A stretch of DNA of 64,000 bases from an uncultured Paracoccaceae bacterium. Its GTDB lineage: Bacteria > Pseudomonadota > Alphaproteobacteria > Rhodobacterales > Rhodobacteraceae. Location: positions 62,001 through 126,000 of the forward strand of contig CANKVU010000014.1 in NCBI GenBank assembly GCA_947487205.1, written 5' to 3'. Of this stretch, positions 56,186 through 64,000 are shown in pieces; position 1 is the stretch's first letter, and each line of letters begins with the position of its first letter. The notes beneath the pieces were generated by a model that saw nothing but the letters and a program-made list of their open reading frames with translations, ran no database searches and was not told the origin of the DNA. Position numbers and translations under genes: made by a program.

Positions 56186-56253
56186 GGGCCCGGCCATAGC
56201 GCCCGGCGCGACGACATGCGACGCTCCGCGGACGCCGGACACGGAGATCTGAC

Positions 56254-57384
56254 ATGACCCGACCGCGCCCGGGGCGGACATGGCGCCCGCTCGCCCTCGC
56301 CGCGGCGCTGGCATGGGGCGCGCTGGCGGGGGCGGGTCCGGCGGCGGCGGCCGACACCGTGCGCGTCGCGACCTTCGCGACCGGGCTGGGCGGCGAGGGG
56401 CCCGGCCTGCTGCTGCGCGACCTGGAGAGCGGGGAGGCGCCGCGGGTCGAGGCGGTGCTGGCCATGATCGCCGAGGCCGCGCCCGACATCCTGGTCCTGC
56501 AGGGGATCGACTGGGACGCGAACGGCGCGACGCTGTCGGCGCTGGCCGAACGGATCGCCGCCGCCGGGCCGGATTATCCCCACCGGTTCGCGGCGCAGCC
56601 CAATACCGGGATTCCCACGCCCTTCGACCTGGACGGCGACGGCTGGCGCGGCGGCCCGCGCGACCGGCAGGGCTATGGCGATTATACCGGGGCGGGGGGC
56701 ATGGCGATCCTGTCGCGCCACCCGATCGCGACGGCGGAGGTGCGGGACCTGTCGGCCCTGCTCTGGGCCGATCTGCCGGGCGCGATCCCGCCCGACCTGG
56801 CCCCCGGCGTCGCGGCGATCCAGCGCCTGTCCTCGGTCGCGCATTGGGCGGTCCCGGTGCGGATCGGCGAGGTGACGCTGACATTGCTGACCTGGCACGC
56901 GACGCCGCCGGTCTTCGACGGGCCCGAGGACCGCAACGGGCGCCGCAACCGGGACGAGGCGGCGCTGTGGCTGCGGCTTCTGGACGGGGCGCTCGGGGTG
57001 CCGCCGCCGGCGGCGCCGTTCGTCCTGGCCGGGGTCGCCAATGTCGATCCCCGGGACGGGGAGGGGCGGCGCGACGCGCTGGACGCGCTCCTGTCCGATC
57101 CGCGCCTGCGCGACCCGCGGCCCCGGAGCGAGGGCGGCGCCGCCGCCGCCGATCCCGGCCATGCGGGCGATCCCGCCACCGACACGGCCGCCTACGGCCC
57201 GCCGGCGGGGAACCTGCGCGCCTCCTACATCCTGCCCTCGGCCGGGCTGGGGGTGGCGGATGCGGGGGTGCTGTGGCCCGCGTTGGGGACGGCCGCCGCC
57301 GGACGGCTGGGCCCGGCGGCGGACTGGCCCGCCCACCGCCTTGTCTGGGTTGATCTGGAACTCCGCGGCGCCGGGGATTATTGA
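56254..57384 (+). CDS. Exported endonuclease/exonuclease/phosphatase-fold protein with altered active site
   Basis: A 376-residue protein with a signal peptide (about 1-33). [21 protein letters not shown] and [14 protein letters not shown] begin the EEP (DNase I-like) fold, [11 protein letters not shown] and [19 protein letters not shown] continue it, and [10 protein letters not shown] supplies the final His. Two usual acidic positions are changed: GVAN (Val261) where GDxN is expected and ASYILPS where (I/V)DYILPS is expected. Catalysis may be lost or altered. The leuB ATG follows 62 bases later. Confidence 0.72.
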   Translation: MTRPRPGRTWRPLALAAALAWGALAGAGPAAAADTVRVATFATGLGGEGPGLLLRDLESGEAPRVEAVLAMIAEAAPDILVLQGIDWDANGATLSALAERIAAAGPDYPHRFAAQPNTGIPTPFDLDGDGWRGGPRDRQGYGDYTGAGGMAILSRHPIATAEVRDLSALLWADLPGAIPPDLAPGVAAIQRLSSVAHWAVPVRIGEVTLTLLTWHATPPVFDGPEDRNGRRNRDEAALWLRLLDGALGVPPPAAPFVLAGVANVDPRDGEGRRDALDALLSDPRLRDPRPRSEGGAAAADPGHAGDPATDTAAYGPPAGNLRASYILPSAGLGVADAGVLWPALGTAAAGRLGPAADWPAHRLVWVDLELRGAGDY

Positions 57385-57446
57385 CGCCGGCAGGGGCCAC
57401 CACCCGCCGCCCCGGTCCACGCAATGCCGTCCGAGGAGCCTGCCCC

Positions 57447-58556
57447 ATGCCGAACCCGTCCCTCCTGATCCTGCCCGGCGACGGCATCGGCCCCGAGGTG
57501 ATGGCCGAGGTCCGCAAGGTCATCGACTGGTTCGCGCAGAACCGCGACCTGGCCTTCGACCTGGAGGAGGACCTGGTGGGCGGGGCGGCCTACGACGCCC
57601 ACGGCACGCCGCTGACCGACGAGACGATGGCGCGCGCGCAATCGGTCGACGCCGTCCTTCTGGGCGCCGTCGGCGGGCCGCGCTACGACGACCTGGATTT
57701 CGCGGTGAAGCCCGAGCGGGGCCTGCTGCGGCTCCGCAAGGAGATGGACCTGTTCGCCAACCTGCGGCCCGCGCAATGCTTCGACGCGCTGGCCGGCTTC
57801 TCGTCGCTGAAGCGCGAGGTGATCGCCGGGCTCGACATCGTGATCGTGCGCGAACTGACCAGCGGCATCTATTTCGGCGAGCCCCGCGGCATCATCGACG
57901 ACAACGAGGGCGGGCGCATCGGCATCAACACCCAGCGCTACACCACCCGCGAGATCCGCCGCGTCGCCCGCTCGGCCTTCGAGCTGGCGCGCCGGCGTTC
58001 CAACCGCGTCTGCTCGATGGAGAAGGCGAACGTGATGGAATCGGGCATCCTGTGGCGCGAGGAGGTGCAGCGCCTGCGCGACGAGGAATATCCCGACGTG
58101 GACCTGACCCACATGTACGCCGATGCCGGCGCCATGCAGCTGGTCCGCGCGCCGCGCCAGTTCGACGTGATCGTCACCGACAACCTGTTCGGCGACCTGC
58201 TGTCGGATGCCGCCGCGATGCTGACCGGATCGCTGGGGATGCTGCCCTCGGCCTCGCTCGGGGCGCCGATGGAGAACGGCCGGCCGAAGGCCCTCTACGA
58301 GCCGGTGCACGGCTCGGCCCCCGACATCGCAGGGCAGGGCAAGGCCAACCCGATCGCCTGCATCCTGAGCTTCGCGATGGCGCTGCGCTACAGCTTCGAC
58401 CTGGGCCAGGAGGCCGACTTGGTCGAGGGCGCGGTCGAGGACGTGCTGGCGCAGGGGCTGCGGACCGCCGACCTCTTGGGCGAGGAGGGCACGTCCCCGG
58501 TCAGCACGGCGGGGATGGGCGACGCGATCGTGGCCGCGATGGGGGACCGCGCGTGA
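57447..58556 (+). CDS. leuB: 3-isopropylmalate dehydrogenase
   Basis: A 369-residue NAD+-dependent oxidative decarboxylase of the leucine pathway. [26 protein letters not shown], the substrate-binding RxxxxxxxR region ([15 protein letters not shown]), [26 protein letters not shown] and [14 protein letters not shown] are present. The ATG at 57447 gives [18 protein letters not shown] lies 9 bases upstream. Confidence 0.97.
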   Translation: MPNPSLLILPGDGIGPEVMAEVRKVIDWFAQNRDLAFDLEEDLVGGAAYDAHGTPLTDETMARAQSVDAVLLGAVGGPRYDDLDFAVKPERGLLRLRKEMDLFANLRPAQCFDALAGFSSLKREVIAGLDIVIVRELTSGIYFGEPRGIIDDNEGGRIGINTQRYTTREIRRVARSAFELARRRSNRVCSMEKANVMESGILWREEVQRLRDEEYPDVDLTHMYADAGAMQLVRAPRQFDVIVTDNLFGDLLSDAAAMLTGSLGMLPSASLGAPMENGRPKALYEPVHGSAPDIAGQGKANPIACILSFAMALRYSFDLGQEADLVEGAVEDVLAQGLRTADLLGEEGTSPVSTAGMGDAIVAAMGDRA

Positions 58557-58609
58557 GGGGCCGCGCGTGACGCGTCCCGCGCCGCGGACCTGACGGGAGG
58601 GCCCGCCCC

Positions 58610-59602
58610 GTGAACGCGCGCCTCCTCGGGCCGCTGCTGGCGCTGGCGGCCTTCGGCCTCTATGCCACCCACGACGTGCTCGTGAAGCTCCTCGGGGGGA
58701 CGTATTCCCCGGTGCAGATCCTGTTCTTCTCGGTCGTCTTCAGCTTTCCGCTGGCGACGATCCTCCTGATGCGCGACCCCGCCGCGGGGACGCTGCGCCC
58801 GGTGCATCCGTGGTGGACGGCGCTGCGGACGGCGGGGGTGGTGGCGACCGGGCTCTGCGGCTTCTACGCCTTCTCCGCGCTGCCGCTGGCCGAGGCCTAT
58901 GCGCTGATCTTCGCCGCGCCGCTGATCGTGACGGTGCTGGCGATCCCGGTGCTGGGCGAATCGGTCGGCGGATGGCGCTGGGGCGCGGTGATCGCGGGCC
59001 TGTGCGGGGTGCTGGTGGTGCTGCGGCCGGGCGGATCGGCGTTCGAGCTGGGCCACCTCGCCGCGCTCGGGGCGGCGGCGGCCTCGGCCACGGTGTCGGT
59101 GGTCTCGCGCCGGATCGGCCGGGCGGAGCGCAGCGTGGTGCTGATGATCTATCCGATGATGGTCAACGTCGTCCTGCTCGCCGGCCTGCTGCCGCGGGTC
59201 TACGTGCCGATGCCCATCGCCGATCTGGGCCTGACGGCCGCGATCGCGGGGCTCGGATTCCTGGCGGCGCTGCTGACCATCGCGGCCTTCCGGCAGGCCG
59301 ACGCGGCGCTGATCGCGCCGATGCATTATTCGCAGATCATCTGGGCGGCGATCTACGGCCGGGTCGTGTTCGGCGAGCGGGGCGATGCCGCGACCTGGAT
59401 CGGGGCCGCGATCATCATCGCCAGCGGCCTCTTCACCGTGCTGCGCGAGGCGGGGGGGCGGTCCCTGCACACCCCGGTCATCGGCGCGCGCCTCAGGCCC
59501 GAGAGCGGCCCCGGCCCGCGCATCGCCGAGGCGCTCAGACGCCGCGCGGCGAAGGGCGTTCCGGGCCACGAAGCCCTTGCCAAGCGGCGAGGGAGCCGAT
59601 AG
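58610..59602 (+). CDS. DMT-family (EamA) transporter
   Basis: A 330-residue protein with ten helices in two EamA halves (first AAFGLYATHDVLVKLLGG, second near LGAAAASATVSVVSRRIGR). APLIVTVLAIPVLGESVG and APMHYSQIIWAAIYGRVVFGE (abridged YSQIIWAAIYGRVVFGE) are the conserved half-ends. It starts with GTG at 58610, about ten bases after GGGAGG. The C-terminal 40 residues are a basic, cytoplasmic tail. Likely a metabolite exporter; the substrate is unknown. Confidence 0.88.
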   Translation: MNARLLGPLLALAAFGLYATHDVLVKLLGGTYSPVQILFFSVVFSFPLATILLMRDPAAGTLRPVHPWWTALRTAGVVATGLCGFYAFSALPLAEAYALIFAAPLIVTVLAIPVLGESVGGWRWGAVIAGLCGVLVVLRPGGSAFELGHLAALGAAAASATVSVVSRRIGRAERSVVLMIYPMMVNVVLLAGLLPRVYVPMPIADLGLTAAIAGLGFLAALLTIAAFRQADAALIAPMHYSQIIWAAIYGRVVFGERGDAATWIGAAIIIASGLFTVLREAGGRSLHTPVIGARLRPESGPGPRIAEALRRRAAKGVPGHEALAKRRGSR

Positions 59603-59617
59603 GTGCGCCTCCACGGT

Positions 59618-59694
59618 CGGAGTGTAGCTCAGCCTGGTAGAGCACTGTCTTCGGGAGGCAGGGGTCGTAGGTTCGAATCCTGCCACTCCGACCA
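59618..59694 (+). tRNA. tRNA-Pro (anticodon CGG)
   Basis: A 77-base tRNA including the encoded CCA. The acceptor arm CGGAGTG pairs with CACTCCG. The anticodon stem CTGTC/GGCAG encloses the loop TTCGGGA, giving anticodon CGG for codon CCG. The T arm has GGTTCGAATCC. It starts 15 bases after the DMT gene. Confidence 0.97.
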
Positions 59695-59971
59695 GATTTT
59701 CCAGATGTCGATCGCGGAGATATTTTGCCTTTCGAAGGCGAAACTTGCCTCTGTAGCAGCGATGCTGATTTGTCCGCGCCATGCGAAGCGCGACACGGAA
59801 GGACCGACCAGCCCCTCCCAGGATCTTGCCGTAGCGGGATCAGGCGGACCGTTCGGCGGCGGTCATTGGCCGCATCGCTGCGCGTTCGGATCGACAGCAG
59901 GCTGCAAAGACCGATGTCCCAATGTAGACAGCACGGGCAAATCGACCCTCCAGACTATCCTGCGCCGGTAA

Positions 59972-60556
59972 AACTCCGAGGAGCGCGATCTGCTGAGCGA
60001 TGCCGTCCGAAAGCATGCGACCCCCTCGGGATGCTCTGGCGGGGGCAAGTCGACGTGTCTATCCGAACTTGGACGACGTGGGTTCCAGACGGTCGAGGAA
60101 CCGGGCCGAAGGATCGTGGCGGAGGAGATGCGCGGGGGCGGAGCCGCGCTGCCTCGGGTCGATCTCGACGCCTTTGCGAGGCGCGCCATCGAGATGTCCG
60201 CCGCTGACCGGACCCGCGTCGCGGCGGCGGACGGGTGGATCTTCTTCGATCGGGGCCTCGTCGATGCGGCCGTGGCGCTCGAGCACGCGGCCGGAATGGC
60301 CGCCTCGGAGACGCTGGCCAGATTGGACCGCTTTCACGACCAGGTCTTCCTGGCCCCGCCATGGCCGGAGATCTACCGGGCGGACCGGGAACGGCAATCG
60401 AGCAGGGAAGAGTGGATCGCGGCGTACCATCGGCTGCACGAGGCCTATGCGCGGCTGGGATATGACCCGGTCATCTGGCCGAAGGTCGATCTAGAGGCGT
60501 GTGCGGACGACCTCTTGGGTTGCCTTTCCCCAGCGCGCAGGCCCCCCGTGGCGTAG
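59972..60556 (+). pseudogene. AAA_28-type NTPase without an ordinary start (5'-degenerate)
   Basis: From 59972 (just after TAA) to 60556 one frame encodes a complete-looking NTPase: P-loop SGCSGGGKST at 60026-60055, TVEEPGRRIVAEEM, GWIFFDRGLVDAAVALEHAA and LAPPWPEIYRADRERQSS. The motifs are those of the AAA_28 family. No ATG, GTG or TTG precedes the P-loop in this frame. The first GTG (60116) falls after the P-loop, so a protein from it would be inactive. The expected hydrophobic first strand before the P-loop is also missing. A CTG start (59990 or 59993) or a 5' deletion are the main explanations. Confidence 0.55.
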
Positions 60557-61033
60557 GCTCTCCAATGACCTGTAACAGCGTGCCATGGACGGCTGATTTT
60601 ATTCACGTGCCCGTCGCATTCGGCCCTTATCCGCCGTTCATTGAACCTCCGAATGCCGCAGCGCGGCCCGCCGAACCAGTCGTTCGCTGCGGTCGCGAGA
60701 TCGAAGCAGCCCGGGACTCATACTTCGCGAAAGTTCCGGTCATTCGGCTGCCAACGATGTTGTCAAGGCGTGCGCCGTACCGGGGAGTCTGGTCGTCCAT
60801 CGCTAAAGCCCGTGGCTTCGCCGCCGATACGGAACGGACCGAAAATTCACTGCCCTGTGCAAGAGGACCGAATGTAAGCGCCTCGCGACTTGAACGAACG
60901 GCATTCGAGCGCGGAATGGACCATTTCTGCGAGGTGTCGGTACGCTATCGCCTCGTCCATAAGCCGACCTCCGGCCAACATAAGATCAGCGAGGAGGATC
61001 CGGAATCGCCCGCGACCCTGATACGATCAATCC
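60557..61033. other. Gene-poor stretch, no convincing gene
   Basis: No frame has family-like motifs. A 200-residue open frame (60499-61101, plus strand) has irregular composition and begins inside the NTPase, so it is not supported. The composition is less GC-rich than the flanks (for example TTTTATTCACG at 60597). Segments such as CCGCCGTTCATTGAACC look like dispersed repeats typical of eroded regions, but this needs a genome comparison. Confidence 0.4.
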
Positions 61034-61882
61034 TCAGGTTCGAAACCGAGACCGCAGCAGGACGGTCCCACCTGCACAGTCCTGTCGCCGAAGCTCGGTA
61101 GCGGCGATGGACCACACGACCTCGAAGCGCTCGAATACCGTCGGAATATGGTCGTGGAAGAGAAAGCCTCCACGTTCGGCTTGGCGTTTGAAATAGAGAC
61201 GATGCATCGCGCGCCAATCGGACCGGGTCCGCTTGCCCTCTCCCTCGTCCCGGGCAAAAGCCGCGTCGACGGCAATGAGCGGGCCGATCAGAAGCTCCAT
61301 CGTCTTCCAGATTGCTGAGGGCGTACCCGACCCATCGAGGAGGACGGCAAGGCAGCCGACATGCGGCATGGGCTCTCCCCCCGCGAAGTCGCGCAAGAGG
61401 CCCGCCGTCGCCCGCTTCGTTCCCGACAGGGCAAGCTGCGCCAGGTTGTCCATCATCTCGGGACTGTCCCCGAACGCGACGACCCGATGATAGGGCGCGT
61501 TCCGATCCGACCTCTCCTTGCCCATGTATTTCGCCACCAATGCGTCCGTGACCGGCGTTGGCCCGGTTCCGTCGGGGCGCGCGGAAAGCTCCCGAGACAT
61601 TGAATAATTGTGCAGCCCCACGCCATCCCGTTCGAAAGCGCGCCGATGCCGGATCGAGAAGCCCAGCCGTTCGAAGAGCGGCCGGGCGGTTTCGCTCGCT
61701 TCGGCATATAGTCCGGGTAGTCCACGGGATCGTGCCAAGGTCTCGAGCGTCAACAGGAGCGCGGTGCCGGGTCCGTGGCCGCCGGCGTCGGGGTGGCAGT
61801 AGAGGTGATCGATATGCCCGTCCCGTTCGAGATCCGCATAGGCGACGGGGCGGCCACCCGGATCGGCGGCGAGTGCGATCAT
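61034..61882 (-). CDS. Truncated GNAT domain fused to an ASCH domain
   Basis: A 282-residue protein. Residues 1-about 105 are the C-terminal two thirds of a GNAT acetyltransferase (YADLERDGHIDHLYCHPDAG, FERLGFSIRHRRAFERDGV); the N-terminal strands of the fold are missing and the frame is closed by a TGA 15 bases before the ATG. From about 130 an ASCH domain follows (VVAFGDSPEMMDNLAQLAL, GTKRATAGLLRDF, DAAFARDEGEGKRT). ASCH folds bind RNA or modified nucleosides. The start overlaps the upstream GNAT gene's stop (ATGA), so it is translationally coupled. Confidence 0.75.
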   Translation of the reverse strand: MIALAADPGGRPVAYADLERDGHIDHLYCHPDAGGHGPGTALLLTLETLARSRGLPGLYAEASETARPLFERLGFSIRHRRAFERDGVGLHNYSMSRELSARPDGTGPTPVTDALVAKYMGKERSDRNAPYHRVVAFGDSPEMMDNLAQLALSGTKRATAGLLRDFAGGEPMPHVGCLAVLLDGSGTPSAIWKTMELLIGPLIAVDAAFARDEGEGKRTRSDWRAMHRLYFKRQAERGGFLFHDHIPTVFERFEVVWSIAATELRRQDCAGGTVLLRSRFRT

Positions 61883-62532
61883 GACGGCCGCCCAGTGTCA
61901 CCAGGGCGAGGCCTCGTTCCGCCCGCGCCGGTGTCGTCTCGATGCTGCGGGTCGCGGATCATCGGCGTGATCGGCGGGCAGTCGGCGACGCAGATCGATC
62001 CCGTGGCCCTGAAGCCGAGGCGAGCGTAGAGCGTGCGGTTGCGATCGGTCGTGGCCTCCAGATAGGCGGGCACGCCGTGGCGGTCGCAGATGTCGAGGAC
62101 CGGCGTGATGAGCGCGGTGCCGAGGCCCCGGCCCTGGTGTTCGGGCAGGGTCCCGATCACCGGCAGGTACCAGTGGGGCTCTGGCGGATGGTGCGCGCCC
62201 ATCCCTTCGAGCACCTCGAAGGCGTCGTTGTGCCTGTGCCCCGGAACCGAGCCGAGCAAGATCTCGCCAAGTGCGTGCTCGTCAGGCTCCGATCCAGGGG
62301 CGATCCAGAACGCTGCGGCGCCTTCTGAGATCCCCAGCGTACCGTCCGTGAATGCGGGCGCGCCGAGCGCGGCTGCGAAGTCGGGAAAATGGGCCGCGTA
62401 GGCCGCATCGTCGGGATAGAGCCAGCGCACCGGCGGGTCGGCGGCGAAGGCATGCAGGACAACATCGAGCGCGCGATCGCGGAGGTAGGTCGTTTCCTCG
62501 GATGCGACGACGACGGGCATGAACTGGTTCAT
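61879..62532 (-). CDS. GNAT family N-acetyltransferase
   Basis: A 217-residue acetyltransferase. DRALDVVLHAFAADPPVRWL is the N-terminal segment, YLPVIGTLPEHQGRGLGTAL carries the acetyl-CoA loop (QGRGLG) and VPAYLEATTDRNRTLYARLG with FRATG closes the fold. AAGGAG lies 9 bases before the ATG at 62532. The Gly/Arg/Asp-rich last 25 residues are probably disordered. It overlaps the GNAT-ASCH gene (ATGA). The substrate is unknown. Confidence 0.88.
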   Translation of the reverse strand: MNQFMPVVVASEETTYLRDRALDVVLHAFAADPPVRWLYPDDAAYAAHFPDFAAALGAPAFTDGTLGISEGAAAFWIAPGSEPDEHALGEILLGSVPGHRHNDAFEVLEGMGAHHPPEPHWYLPVIGTLPEHQGRGLGTALITPVLDICDRHGVPAYLEATTDRNRTLYARLGFRATGSICVADCPPITPMIRDPQHRDDTGAGGTRPRPGDTGRPS

Positions 62533-62584
62533 GGGTCGGGTCTCCTTGCGGATGGTGCCACGGCGGGGTGGCCGTTCGTTTTGG

Positions 62585-62610
62585 GGGAGCGCCGCGGGTG
62601 CGGCGCTCCC
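62585..62610 (-). terminator. Hairpin between the TPR gene and the GNAT gene
   Basis: GGGAGCGCCGC and GCGGCGCTCCC form a perfect 11-bp stem with a 4-base loop, 13 bases past the TPR gene stop on the minus strand. No T-run; a partial terminator or mRNA stabiliser is likely. Confidence 0.45.
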
Positions 62611-62623
62611 GGTGCGGACGTCG

Positions 62624-64000
62624 TCAGAGACGGTCGAGGGCGGGCTGACCCTCTCCAAGCCAGGCGCGCTCGAAGGCGCGCCGGGCGGCGAGGATGTCGC
62701 CGTCGTCGCCCTGGTCGGCGCGGTCGGCCTTGCGGGCCTGCCAAAGTCCCCAGAGCGCCCAGGCGTTATTCGGGTGGCTTTCGAGCGCGGTCTCGAAGGT
62801 GACAGCGGCGCGACCCGGGTGGCCGGCCTGAAGGTGTACCGCCCCTAGGGTCTGGCGCACGGGGTACGACCAATAGGGCGGCTCCATGTAGGCGATGGTG
62901 TCCTCGAGCTTTATCGCCTCCTCGAGGTGATGCGCGGCCGCATCCCAGTTGCCCCGCGCCTGCGCGATCCTCGCCTCGACGACGTGCTTCGCGATCTCGA
63001 GAACGTCGGCCGCGGGCAGGTACTGCGCTTCCAGACCCGACAGGTCCTCTTCGGCGAGGATGCGTTCGATAGCCTGTTGTTCTTCGCGGGCGGCGACTAA
63101 ATCGCCCAGAAGCGCGAAGGCGGTCCCGCGGGCGTAGTGCCAGTGCCCTTTCACGAAGGGGAAGGCCTCGCCCGGATCGGCAAGCGCGAGGATTTCCTCG
63201 GGCGTGCCGAGTTGAACGTGAGCCGCGTAGGGGGCCGTCTCGATGGCCTGCACCCAGGCGAGCTCGCCGCTGACCTGGTCGGACGTGACGCCCGCGAGCT
63301 TTTCCGAGGCCTCGAGCGCGACGTCCCTCAAGCCGGCCATCTGCGCGCCCGCCAGCAGGAAGTGGATGTTGTGGGGATAGTAGCCGTAGCGGTAGAGCGG
63401 GCTTGCCCCGTCGCCCGCGGCGTCGAGATAGGCCTCGTCCGCCGCAATGGCCGCCTGATTCACAGCGATGGAATCCGCGAAGCGCCCGATGCGGTTGTAG
63501 ATATGCGCGGGCATGTGGACGAGGTGGCCGGCCATCGGAACCGCGCCCCTGAGCGCATCGGCGGCAGCCTCGGCGCGGGCGGGGTCGGCGGAGGCCTCGA
63601 CCGCGTGGATGTAGAGATGCAGCGCCGCGGGATGGTCCGGCTCGATCTCCATCGCGCGCTCGAGGGTGGCGAGGATCTCGGCGCCGCCGCCTTTCGGCGT
63701 CACACCGTCCGCTTCCCAGTAGTCCCAGGGCTGCAGGTTCATCAGCGCGTCGGCGCGGATCACCTGCACGTTCGCGTCCTCGGGAAACTCCTTCGCAACC
63801 AGGGCCATGGCCTCGGCGAAAGCCTCGCCATCCGGACCGTCGGGGGAGTAGCGCGAGACGAGCGCGTCGGCGAGCGCCTGCTCCCTCTCCGTCGCGGCCA
63901 CGTCGCGCGCGGCCTTCGCGGCCTCGATCGCACGGGCGACGGCGTCATCGTGCATGCCGTCGTTCAGATTGGGTCCGAGCGCGTAGGCCTCGCCCCAATA
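62624..64000 (-). CDS. Tetratricopeptide-repeat protein (5' end outside the window)
   Basis: At least 458 codons; the frame remains open to the window edge, where it reads YWGEAYALGPNLNDGM before the first ATG at 63955, so the N-terminus lies beyond position 64000. TPR-like helices occur throughout (DHPAALHLYIHAVEAS, HLVHMPAHIYNRIGRFADSI, NWDAAAHHLEEAIKLED). Such proteins are typically exported in this family, but the signal peptide region is not visible. Role unknown. Confidence 0.85.
   Translation of the reverse strand, partial: YWGEAYALGPNLNDGMHDDAVARAIEAAKAARDVAATEREQALADALVSRYSPDGPDGEAFAEAMALVAKEFPEDANVQVIRADALMNLQPWDYWEADGVTPKGGGAEILATLERAMEIEPDHPAALHLYIHAVEASADPARAEAAADALRGAVPMAGHLVHMPAHIYNRIGRFADSIAVNQAAIAADEAYLDAAGDGASPLYRYGYYPHNIHFLLAGAQMAGLRDVALEASEKLAGVTSDQVSGELAWVQAIETAPYAAHVQLGTPEEILALADPGEAFPFVKGHWHYARGTAFALLGDLVAAREEQQAIERILAEEDLSGLEAQYLPAADVLEIAKHVVEARIAQARGNWDAAAHHLEEAIKLEDTIAYMEPPYWSYPVRQTLGAVHLQAGHPGRAAVTFETALESHPNNAWALWGLWQARKADRADQGDDGDILAARRAFERAWLGEGQPALDRL

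Noticed and set aside
52368-56489. Long minus-strand open frame opposite leuC, the sulfotransferase-like gene and leuD
   Set aside because: Antisense to conserved enzymes; no recognisable motif apart from the separate small membrane protein gene at 55628-56185.
60499-61101. 200-codon plus-strand frame after the NTPase
   Set aside because: Starts inside the NTPase gene, no motif or regular composition, and runs into the 3' end of the GNAT-ASCH gene.

Overview
The window is high-GC, densely packed chromosomal DNA that reads like a member of the Rhodobacteraceae (Alphaproteobacteria). The support is a petP-petR pair beside ilvE, an aerobic-type cobA-cobF-DUF1636 block, a dnaE2 polymerase, a VPxPA-CTERM protein and a glnK-amtB pair. 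No phage, insertion sequence, CRISPR array or rRNA operon was seen. The assignment rests on gene content read by eye, not on a database search.

Layout. 1-3029: the end of a branched-chain-type ABC importer operon (substrate-binding protein, LivF-like ATPase), then a secreted Ser/Gly-rich HdeA-like protein and an AMP-binding acyl-CoA-ligase-like protein without a normal P-loop. 3040-6844: a secreted pseudo-caspase/peptidoglycan-binding protein, a LacI regulator and a transglutaminase-like protein. 6947-17404: a mostly minus-strand block with clpB, a short dnaE2, rppH, ctpA, gpmI, rlmH and rsfS. 17507-21172: a YihY membrane protein, an FNR-type regulator, a degenerate receiver and small envelope-stress-type proteins. 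21176-25334: a class A PBP and glnK-amtB. 25420-27631: ilvE, petP and petR around a palindromic intergenic region.

27720-32302: DUF2383 protein, a deacetylase-like enzyme, then xseB-ispA-dxs for isoprenoids. 32327-35574: a KtrB/KtrA-like K+ uptake pair, an NAD-dependent epimerase-like protein and a DUF1810 protein. 35780-39573: amn, an HU protein and the cobA-cobF-DUF1636 cobalamin block. 39570-44372: uvrC and a tightly overlapped chain sppA-like, mini zinc ribbon, Na+/Ca2+ exchanger, pteridine-reductase-like SDR. 44632-50858: AEC transporter, ABC-2 exporter pair, flavoprotein, VPVPA-CTERM protein, MFS transporter. 50883-52250: an MscS-type channel. 52512-58556: leucine biosynthesis (leuC, leuD, leuB) with a sulfotransferase-like gene, a small membrane protein and a nuclease-like secreted protein interspersed. 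58610-59602: a DMT exporter.

A tRNA-Pro(CGG) at 59618-59694 marks a change in character. Beyond it lie a gene-poor stretch, an NTPase whose P-loop frame has no ordinary start, a truncated GNAT fused to ASCH, another GNAT enzyme, and a TPR protein running off the end. This looks like an accessory or eroded region.

A recurring feature is translational coupling by 4-base overlaps (ATGA, GTGA, TTGA), often with GTG or TTG starts. These overlaps settle the start codons of several genes (ispA, ktrB-like, the 34313-35161 epimerase-like gene, the exchanger and the SDR) and reveal small genes of 20, 29 and 54 codons.
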